From contig PEUR01000058.1 in the NCBI GenBank assembly GCA_002780675.1, forward strand, positions 1-6,601: a stretch of 6,601 nt of DNA. The letters are read 5' to 3'. Within the stretch, counting starts at the first letter, position 1. Each line of letters starts with the position of its first letter. A model generated the notes under the pieces. It worked only from the letters and a program-made list of their open reading frames with translations, was not told where the DNA came from and made no database searches. Shown here piece after piece: positions 1 to 5,480 of the stretch. Source of the stretch: Gallionellales bacterium CG03_land_8_20_14_0_80_55_15 (GTDB taxonomy: Bacteria; Pseudomonadota; Gammaproteobacteria; Burkholderiales; Gallionellaceae). Both the position numbers and the translations under genes were made by a program.

Positions 1-31
1 GCCGTCCAGGCGAATTTGCAGTAGATTTCCT

Positions 32-202
32 TTAAGTCCGACAGACTCCTAGCAGGCAAATCCAGGACAGTGCCCTACGCAGCCCGTCGCGCTTGCGCTC
101 GGCCAAACTCAAAGCCTGTCGCAGTTGACTGTTTTCCTGCTCGGTCTGTGCCAGACGCGCCAACGCCAGTTGGTGTTCCTGCCTTAATTTTCCGCAAAAC
201 AT
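32..202 (-). CDS. Short coiled-coil ORF, possibly the truncated start of a cytoplasmic MCP
   Basis: This 56-codon frame runs from ATG (200-202) to TAA (32-34). The product starts MFCGKLRQEHQ and continues as a charged, leucine-rich helix (L12, L14, L17, L27, L31, L33) with coiled-coil character to about residue 45, then turns into a non-helical, cysteine-containing tail before the stop. Starts of the type MFFGxKLK followed by a coiled coil are familiar from soluble PAS-containing or similar chemoreceptors, and an MCP next to cheA would make sense. That assignment is inference from a short stretch. It could be a small coiled-coil protein, or a longer gene broken by a frameshift near positions 50-75, because a different frame stays open to the window edge. 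The ribosome-binding site is weak (AGAAG). It lies 73 bases after the cheA stop in the same direction. Confidence 0.4.
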   Translation of the reverse strand: MFCGKLRQEHQLALARLAQTEQENSQLRQALSLAERKRDGLRRALSWICLLGVCRT

Positions 203-275
203 GGTGGCTTCTTAATTATAGTAAGCGATGGTGAACGGATGGCGAGACACTTCACACCTCAACACAAAAACCCCC

Positions 276-2114
276 TCACTGATTTCCCCGTACATCGCTA
301 AGTAGTTCTTTGATGTCCAAAATCAGCACGATGTCGCCTTCGCTGGACATCGTGACCCCCGCCACGCCCTTGGGGCGGAAGGTGTCCAAGGACTTGATAA
401 CGACATCGTCATGTCCGGCAAACCCGTCTGCCGACAAAATAAAACTGTTACTGCCGAACTGCATCAACACGCCCACCTCGGGGTATTTGTCGCTCGCTTC
501 CCAACCGATCAATTGGGCTAAAGGCAACACCGGCAATACTTCGCCGCGCACCACCATGGTGGCCTTGCCAGAAACCTGATGCAATTGACCTTGCGATACA
601 GAAAGAATTTCGCGCACCATGGACAACGGCACGGCAAACGACTGCGATCCCAGGCGCAACATCAGTACGGGCAAAATCGCCAGCGTCAGTGGCAGGAATA
701 TCTCGAACACACTGCCCTTACCTGGCTCGGAATGTATGCTGATGGTGCCGTTGAGCTTTTGGATATTGGTCTTGACCACGTCCATACCGACCCCCCGACC
801 CGACACGCTGGAAATTTCATCCTTGGTCGAGAAACCGGGCAGAAAGACCAGTTCCAGACACTGCTTTTCATCCAGCGTATTAGCCATTTCAGCAGTCAAC
901 AAGCCCTTCTCAATGGCCTTGTTGCGTATCACTTCAGGGCGCATCCCACGGCCATCATCCACGATGGTAATCACGATGTGATCGCCTTCCTGGCGCGCAC
1001 TCAATTCCACGATGCTCTTTTCCGGTTTACCGGCAGCCTTCCGCTGTTCAACGGTTTCCACGCCGTGATCAACCGCATTGCGCACCAGATGCACCAGTGG
1101 ATCATTCAGGTCTTCGATCATGGTCTTGTCCATTTCGGTCTCTTCACCGGACAACACCAACTCGACATCCTTGCCCAATGAACGCGCCAAATCCCGCGCC
1201 AAACGCGGATATTTTTTGAACAATCGGCCGATCGGCTGCATCCGCGTTTTCATCACCGCATTCTGCAAATTCACCACCAACATATCCAGCTGCGTGACGG
1301 ACTGATCCAGTTCACGCAAAGTATCCGCGTCGTTACACCCCTGTAACAGGTTGGAGCGCAAATGAGTCAGGCGATTCTTGGTCAGCCCGATTTCACCGGA
1401 CAGGTTGAGTACCTGATCCAGCCTGCCGGTTTCCACGCGTATCGTTGATTCCCTGGCTTCCTGTATGGGCACATCGCCATCTCGACGACCTATCGTCGCA
1501 CCCGGCACATCCTCGGTGCGCCTGCCAAACGCCTTTTTCGTGGACTCTTCCTCCGCCACGGCCTCGGCAATTTTTTCAGGCTCGCGCGTGACACCCACCG
1601 CCTCAACGATGTCCGTGCCGACCACTGCCCTATACAGAGCATCCCAATCTACCCCTATCGTCTGGACACAAGAGACTGGGGACGGTGTAACGGGTGCTTT
1701 TGCCTCAACCTTAGCCACTATTTTTCCGCTTAGTGCCGCCTTCAAATCCTCCAGCATCTGCGCGGGTGCGGCGTGCGGTTGTCGGCTTTGGTGCAAGGCA
1801 TCAAACATCCTGCGCACATCAGCGGTCGCGGCGAAAATCACATCCATCAATTCGGCACTGAGCGTTAATTTCCGGTTGCGCAGTTTGTCGAACAGATTTT
1901 CGGTGAGATGACACAACGTCACCAGCTCGGTCGCATTAAGAAAACCCGCCCCCCCTTTGATGGTATGAAAACCACGAAATATCTCATTCAACAGATTGCT
2001 GTCGTCAGGGCGTTTCTCCAGTTCCATCAACTTACTGTCCACGTCGGATAACATCTCGCCCGCTTCCAGCAAAAAGTCGCTCAACAATTCTTCCATGCCT
2101 GCGAATTCATTCAT
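276..2114 (-). CDS. cheA: Chemotaxis histidine kinase CheA
   Basis: CheA is the cytoplasmic kinase of the chemoreceptor array; it autophosphorylates and donates phosphate to CheY. The 612-residue product has an HPt (P1) domain at about 5-128 with the phospho-accepting histidine H50 in FHTIKGGAGF. A linker at about 131-222 follows, then the P3 dimerisation helices from about 223 to 315. The P4 ATPase domain shows the N-box (HLVRNAVDHG, 342-351), the G1 motif DDGRG (386-390) and the G2 motif GRGVGMD (439-445). A CheW-like P5 domain fills about 478-610. The linker has no recognisable P2 domain; it carries two GRRxxDVP-type octads (197-204 and 209-216). The protein is a little shorter than the roughly 650 residues of enterobacterial CheA. 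The ATG start is preceded by GGGAGA (2120-2125) at good spacing. It lies 74 bases after cheZ. Confidence 0.97.
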   Translation of the reverse strand: MNEFAGMEELLSDFLLEAGEMLSDVDSKLMELEKRPDDSNLLNEIFRGFHTIKGGAGFLNATELVTLCHLTENLFDKLRNRKLTLSAELMDVIFAATADVRRMFDALHQSRQPHAAPAQMLEDLKAALSGKIVAKVEAKAPVTPSPVSCVQTIGVDWDALYRAVVGTDIVEAVGVTREPEKIAEAVAEEESTKKAFGRRTEDVPGATIGRRDGDVPIQEARESTIRVETGRLDQVLNLSGEIGLTKNRLTHLRSNLLQGCNDADTLRELDQSVTQLDMLVVNLQNAVMKTRMQPIGRLFKKYPRLARDLARSLGKDVELVLSGEETEMDKTMIEDLNDPLVHLVRNAVDHGVETVEQRKAAGKPEKSIVELSARQEGDHIVITIVDDGRGMRPEVIRNKAIEKGLLTAEMANTLDEKQCLELVFLPGFSTKDEISSVSGRGVGMDVVKTNIQKLNGTISIHSEPGKGSVFEIFLPLTLAILPVLMLRLGSQSFAVPLSMVREILSVSQGQLHQVSGKATMVVRGEVLPVLPLAQLIGWEASDKYPEVGVLMQFGSNSFILSADGFAGHDDVVIKSLDTFRPKGVAGVTMSSEGDIVLILDIKELLSDVRGNQ

Positions 2115-2141
2115 GCTTTTCTCCCTATCAGGATCGAGGAT

Positions 2142-2165
2142 AGTGGCAAAATTGGCTGCGCCACT
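2142..2165 (-). repeat. Small inverted repeat in the cheZ-cheA spacer
   Basis: On the transcribed strand AGTGGC (2160-2165) and GCCACT (2142-2147) form a perfect 6-bp stem around a 12-base loop. It lies midway between the cheZ stop and the cheA ribosome-binding site. No T-run follows it, so it is not a standard intrinsic terminator. It could be an RNA-processing or attenuating structure, or chance; a 6-bp stem is modest evidence. Confidence 0.35.
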
Positions 2166-2188
2166 TTCAACTCACGCCTCATTCCCGA

Positions 2189-2956
2189 TTAAAATCCCAA
2201 ACTTTCCAGCAAGTCGTCTACCTGATCCTGGCTAGTCACGACATCGGCACGCCCGACAGGCTTGATGACGGGTCCGTTCAACAATCCGGAATATTCAATT
2301 TTCTTGTCCGTGGGCAGCGCGTTTTCGAGTAACAACGACAATAACTGCTGCTCCATCTGCTGGGTCACTTCGATGATTTTCTTGATGACCTGTCCGGTCA
2401 AATCCTGAAAATCCTGCGCCATCATGATTTCCAGCAAATAAGCATTGGTCGCCTTGGTCTGCCTGGGTATGACTTCCAGGAAGGCATGCGTTTGCAACGC
2501 CAAAGCCTTGAAATCTGCTACATCCAGTTGTTTATCAAACAACTTTTTCCACTGCGCCGCCAAACGGTTCGCCTCGGTTTCCATGTTTTCCACTAGCGGC
2601 TGCGCCGCTTCCGTCGCATTCAAGACTCTCTCCGCCGCCTGTTGGGTCAGCGTCGCGACATAATGCAGCCGGTCATGGGCATCCGGGATGCTGGAAGCGG
2701 CGGCTTCAATTGCCTTGTTCAACCCCAGTTCGCGCAGGGTGTCGTGCAGCGTTCGCGTCATCTGCCCGAGCTGATTGATAACCTTGCCCGATTTCTCCTT
2801 ATTCGCATCAGACTGATCATTCGCAGCAGACTGGCTGAGACAGTGCGTTCCTTCTCCCGCTTCTTCCTGTGTATGCGCCGAAACGATGCTATCGAATAAT
2901 GCTTCGAGATCGTCGGAATCCTGTGTTGCCCTATTGCTAGCCATGTCAGTTCTCAC
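2189..2956 (-). CDS. cheZ: CheY-phosphate phosphatase CheZ
   Basis: CheZ speeds dephosphorylation of CheY-P and so ends the tumble or reversal signal. The 255-residue product carries the diagnostic block [14 protein letters not shown] (180-193); by family alignment D185 and Q189 match the catalytic D143 and Q147 of E. coli CheZ. Long, alanine- and glutamine-rich helices fit the elongated four-helix dimer. The C-terminus [12 protein letters not shown] is the conserved CheY-binding helix, joined to the body by a flexible segment (about 215-240). The longest frame starts at GTG (2954-2956), whose GTGA overlaps the cheY TGA stop, suggesting translational coupling. An ATG four codons in (2942-2944) has a GTGAG ribosome-binding-site-like sequence 7 bases upstream and may be the true start, giving 251 residues. 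The N-terminal [12 protein letters not shown] resembles the C-terminal CheY-binding peptide. Confidence 0.96.
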   Translation of the reverse strand: MRTDMASNRATQDSDDLEALFDSIVSAHTQEEAGEGTHCLSQSAANDQSDANKEKSGKVINQLGQMTRTLHDTLRELGLNKAIEAAASSIPDAHDRLHYVATLTQQAAERVLNATEAAQPLVENMETEANRLAAQWKKLFDKQLDVADFKALALQTHAFLEVIPRQTKATNAYLLEIMMAQDFQDLTGQVIKKIIEVTQQMEQQLLSLLLENALPTDKKIEYSGLLNGPVIKPVGRADVVTSQDQVDDLLESLGF

Positions 2957-3342
2957 TTATTCATGTTTTGGAAGATTTTTTTCAGCTTCTCATCCAGCGT
3001 GGCTGCCGTAAACGGCTTGACCACGTAACCCGATGCGCCTGCCTGCGCCGCCGCGATGATATTTTCGCGCTTCGCTTCCGCTGTCACCATCAACACCGGC
3101 AGATGCTTGAGCTTGATATCGGCACGAATGGCGCGCAGCAATTCGATACCCGTCATGTTGGGCATATTCCAGTCCGACACGACAAAATCAAAGGCTTCCG
3201 AGCGCAATTTGTTGAGTGCCTGAACCCCATCTTCGGCTTCCTGCACATTCACAAAACCCAGTTCCTTGAGCAGATTCCGCACGATGCGGCGCATCGTGGA
3301 AAAATCATCTACCACCAGAAATTTAGTACTTTCCATACCCAT
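2953..3342 (-). CDS. cheY: Chemotaxis response regulator CheY
   Basis: CheY is a single-domain response regulator that carries phosphate from CheA to the flagellar motor switch. The 129 residues form one receiver domain with no output domain. Numbering coincides with E. coli CheY: acidic pair D12/D13, phospho-acceptor D57 (SDWNMP), T87, Y106 and K109 (VVKPF) are all present. W58 next to the phosphorylation site and the FSTMRRI segment after D13 are typical of motor-binding CheY rather than of other receivers. The ATG start has a strong AGGAGA at 3348-3353, 5 bases upstream; a second ATG two codons in is spaced less well. Its stop overlaps the cheZ start, which places the messenger beside its phosphatase. 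Upstream, the 89-base gap to cheV holds a large inverted repeat. Confidence 0.98.
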   Translation of the reverse strand: MGMESTKFLVVDDFSTMRRIVRNLLKELGFVNVQEAEDGVQALNKLRSEAFDFVVSDWNMPNMTGIELLRAIRADIKLKHLPVLMVTAEAKRENIIAAAQAGASGYVVKPFTAATLDEKLKKIFQNMNK

Positions 3343-3363
3343 GACACTCTCCTACATCGTTTG

Positions 3364-3426
3364 GTAGGGACGTATGGCAATACGCCCAATTACCGTCATC
3401 CAAGGGCGTATGCCATACGCCCCTAC
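3364..3426. repeat. REP/MITE-like inverted repeat between cheV and cheY
   Basis: Two arms, 3364-3387 and 3404-3426, are inverted copies around a 16-base loop, differing by one substitution and one extra base. Each arm is itself nearly palindromic: the second contains GGGCGTAT and ATACGCCC around a 3-base loop. A palindromic unit repeated head to head is the layout of REP doublets (BIMEs) and small MITEs, and GTAGGGGCG-type ends are familiar from dispersed bacterial repeats. It fills most of the gap between the cheV stop (3432) and the cheY ribosome-binding site. No T-tract follows on the coding strand, so it is not a conventional terminator, though it could stabilise or help process mRNA. Membership in a multicopy family is inferred; only one copy is visible. 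Confidence 0.8.
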
Positions 3427-3431
3427 TTTCC

Positions 3432-4382
3432 TCAAGTCAGCAACGGCCTGAGCGTTGTTGACAAAATCATTGAATCAAACTTGGGAATGTAATAATCCAC
3501 GCCCACCCGTGTACCCATCGCGCGATTCGCCTCGGAAGACAGCGAGGAATGCATCACCACCGGAATTCCGGCAAACCGCTTGTCTGTTTTAATGTTATTG
3601 GTCAACACATACCCATCCATTTCCGGCATTTCCGCATCCGTCAGAATCACCTGAATCTGGTCATGCAAGGGCGTGCCGGTATTTTGCGCGGCATCGGCGA
3701 GTGCCTTGAGTCTTTCCCACGCTTCATTGCCATTGGCAGCCTGGATGTGTTTGACCCCCATTTTGTCCAATACTTCGGCTATTTTTCGGCGTGCCACCAT
3801 CGAGTCGTCCGCAAAAAATACGCATAAATCGTGTTCGGAATCCACGCGCGCCACGTTCCCGACAATCGCCTCGCCAAATGCGTCGGACAGGATTTGTTCG
3901 ACATCCAGAATGGAAATCAGCGTGCCGTCCGGCAACTCCGTGATAGCGGTAATCAGTGACGACTTATCCGACATCATCCCTTCGGTAGCGCGCACCTTGT
4001 CCCAGTCCACGCGGATGATGCGGTCAACGTCCTGCACCAGAAAACCCAGAATATGGCTGTTATATTCCGCCACCATCATGGTTTGATGCCGGTCCGCCGG
4101 GTAGATGTTCATAAAGCTGGCCATCTTGAGTACCGGCATGACATGCCCGCGCAACGAAACGATCCCTTCCACCCCTCTGGGCATATTCGGTGTACGCGTG
4201 ATTTTGCCCGCCCTGCAAACCTCCTTCACCTTGAACACATTGATGCCAAACTTTTCGTCGCTCCCCAAACTGAACAACAGGATTTCCATTTTGTTGGAAC
4301 CCGCCAGATTGGTGCGCGCATCCACATGCTCCAGCAAACTGTCATCACCACCACTGCTTATCGTGCTATCTGTGTAAGTCAT
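3432..4382 (-). CDS. cheV: Chemotaxis coupling protein CheV (CheW-like plus receiver), downstream copy
   Basis: CheV couples chemoreceptors to CheA and carries a receiver domain that lets CheA phosphorylation adjust the coupling. The 316 residues have an unstructured N-terminus (1-15), a CheW-like domain at about 29-170 (with FGINVFKVKEV and VEGIVSLRGHVMPV) and a receiver at about 186-314. The receiver has the acidic pair D192/D193, phospho-acceptor D249 in ILTDAEMPEMDGY, S279/S280 in the CheV-typical MHSSLS segment at the switch-threonine position, and K301. All phosphorylation residues are intact. The ATG start is preceded by AGGAGA (4388-4393). It is homologous over its whole length to the cheV just upstream but clearly diverged: it has a longer N-terminus and a shorter loop near residue 41. 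The pair looks like an old tandem duplication. Confidence 0.95.
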   Translation of the reverse strand: MTYTDSTISSGGDDSLLEHVDARTNLAGSNKMEILLFSLGSDEKFGINVFKVKEVCRAGKITRTPNMPRGVEGIVSLRGHVMPVLKMASFMNIYPADRHQTMMVAEYNSHILGFLVQDVDRIIRVDWDKVRATEGMMSDKSSLITAITELPDGTLISILDVEQILSDAFGEAIVGNVARVDSEHDLCVFFADDSMVARRKIAEVLDKMGVKHIQAANGNEAWERLKALADAAQNTGTPLHDQIQVILTDAEMPEMDGYVLTNNIKTDKRFAGIPVVMHSSLSSEANRAMGTRVGVDYYIPKFDSMILSTTLRPLLT

Positions 4383-4398
4383 TTATTTCTCCTGGTTT

Positions 4399-4454
4399 GG
4401 AGTGCGCAGACACGTCTGCGCTGTGAAACGGCGGTGCTTGTCGCCGCACACTCC
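4399..4454. repeat. Branched inverted-repeat element (REP/MITE-like) between the two cheV genes
   Basis: The outer arms GGAGTG (4399-4404) and CACTCC (4449-4454) enclose two hairpins. One is a perfect 8-bp palindrome, GCGCAGAC/GTCTGCGC, around AC (4404-4421). The other pairs CGGCG (4429-4433) with CGCCG (4442-4446). The whole folds like a three-way junction. It fills nearly the entire cheV-cheV spacer, ending 3 bases from the upstream gene's stop and beginning about 5 bases beyond the downstream gene's ribosome-binding site. Paired GC-rich hairpins of this type resemble dispersed REP doublets linked to RAYT transposases; that link is from general knowledge, not shown here. No T-tract follows, so a terminator is unlikely. 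Confidence 0.75.
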
Positions 4455-4457
4455 CTG

Positions 4458-5402
4458 TCACGCCAACAACCTTGCCAAGGTTTGCGACAACTTTTGCGGT
4501 TCAAATTTGGGCACATATTCATCTACGCCCACCGATTTACCGAGCTGCTTGTTTGACGCGCTGCTCAATGAAGAATGCATCAACACGGGAATGCCGTTAA
4601 AGCGTTTATCCGCCTTGATCTTGCGCGTTAACATGTACCCATCCATTTCAGGCATTTCCACATCGGTCAAAATCACCTGCAGCAGATTCTTCAACGGAAG
4701 ATTGGCAGATTCGGCGTAATCGGCCATTTTTGCCAACTCAACCCACGCCTGACGACCATTGATGGCTGATAGATGTTTAACGTGCATCGCATCCAGCGTC
4801 CTCGATATTTGATTGCGCGCAACGGACGAATCATCGGCGAAAAACACCGTGCGATTTTGCTGGGTGATGGGTTGAACACTCTTGAAGATCAATTCATCAC
4901 TATCGAAATGCCCCGTCTCGGCGAGCACTTTTTCCACATCCAGCAACATCACCAGACGCTTATCCTTTAGTTCGGTAATCGCTGTCACCATACCGCCCAT
5001 CTCGGCCATCAACATGGCGGGAGGCACACGCATCGCCGACCAGTCCAGGCGCAAAATATTATCCACCGCCTTGACCAGAAACCCCTGAGTGTGGCCGTTG
5101 TATTCCGTCACGATCATGATTTCGGGCTTGCAATCCGTTTCCATCCGAATATATTTAGCCAGATTGATGACGGGAACCAATGCACCGCGCAAGCTGACCA
5201 TCCCCTCGACCGCAGCAGGCATTTCAGGGGCGCGGGTAATCGCCGGAATGCGCATCACTTCGCGCACCTTGAACACATTGATACCGAATATTTCCTGGCG
5301 CTCAGTTCGCGTATCGCGTCCCAGCGTGAACATCAGAATCTCCAGCTTGTTGGTGCCGGCCAGTTTGGTCCGCGCATCTATATTTCTTAGCAGGTCAGAC
5401 AT
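4458..5402 (-). CDS. cheV: Chemotaxis coupling protein CheV (CheW-like plus receiver), upstream copy
   Basis: This is a second CheV of 314 residues, with a CheW-like domain at about 17-165 (FGINVFKVREVM, VEGMVSLRGALVPVINL) followed by a receiver at about 185-313. The receiver retains D190/D191, phospho-acceptor D247 in ILTDVEMPEMDGY, the MHSSLSS segment (275-281) and K299, so phosphorylation by CheA is expected. Compared with the neighbouring CheV it lacks the N-terminal extension and has an extra charged stretch at 29-37 (RDTRTERQE) before FGINVF, in a loop of the coupling domain where receptor or CheA contacts could differ. The ATG start follows GAGGAGT (5408-5414). It sits immediately after the MCP gene, which suggests this copy may serve that receptor, although this is only an inference from position. 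Confidence 0.95.
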   Translation of the reverse strand: MSDLLRNIDARTKLAGTNKLEILMFTLGRDTRTERQEIFGINVFKVREVMRIPAITRAPEMPAAVEGMVSLRGALVPVINLAKYIRMETDCKPEIMIVTEYNGHTQGFLVKAVDNILRLDWSAMRVPPAMLMAEMGGMVTAITELKDKRLVMLLDVEKVLAETGHFDSDELIFKSVQPITQQNRTVFFADDSSVARNQISRTLDAMHVKHLSAINGRQAWVELAKMADYAESANLPLKNLLQVILTDVEMPEMDGYMLTRKIKADKRFNGIPVLMHSSLSSASNKQLGKSVGVDEYVPKFEPQKLSQTLARLLA

Positions 5403-5419
5403 TTCGCACTCCTCATTAA

Positions 5420-5478
5420 CCCTCTTCCTCCGCTTCGCTCACCCTCTCCCGCCTGTAGCAGACGGCTCGGCAAGAGGG
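5420..5478. repeat. CCCTCT/AGAGGG inverted-repeat element between mcp and cheV
   Basis: On the transcribed strand CCCTCT (5473-5478) pairs with AGAGGG (5442-5447). Inside lies a second stem, CCGTCTG (5459-5465) with CAGGCGG (5449-5455), around CTA and including one G-U pair. A further AGAGGG copy at 5420-5425 follows, just before the cheV ribosome-binding site. Purine-rich GGGAGAGGG-type hairpins are a common dispersed intergenic repeat in proteobacteria, and this looks like a somewhat decayed copy. It starts 3 bases after the MCP stop and fills most of the 78-base gap. There is no T-tract, so it is not a clear terminator. Confidence 0.6.
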
Positions 5479-5480
5479 CT

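Noticed and set aside
215..220. Perfect TATAAT on the minus strand between cheA and the short coiled-coil ORF
   Set aside because: No TTGACA-like -35 box lies at the right distance, and the implied start site would leave almost no leader before the ATG at 202. Probably chance in an AT-rich gap.
203..275. Terminator after cheA
   Set aside because: GGGGG followed by TTTTT occurs just after the stop codon, but no upstream arm pairs with the G-run, so there is no convincing hairpin.
579..1181. Long open frame on the plus strand, 200 codons
   Set aside because: It is entirely antisense to the conserved P4/P5 part of cheA and its product is histidine-rich without family features, as expected of a shadow frame.
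3364..3426. Intrinsic terminator between cheV and cheY
   Set aside because: The hairpin is strong, but no T-tract follows on the coding strand. The downstream genes have good ribosome-binding sites but no visible promoter, so read-through is more likely.
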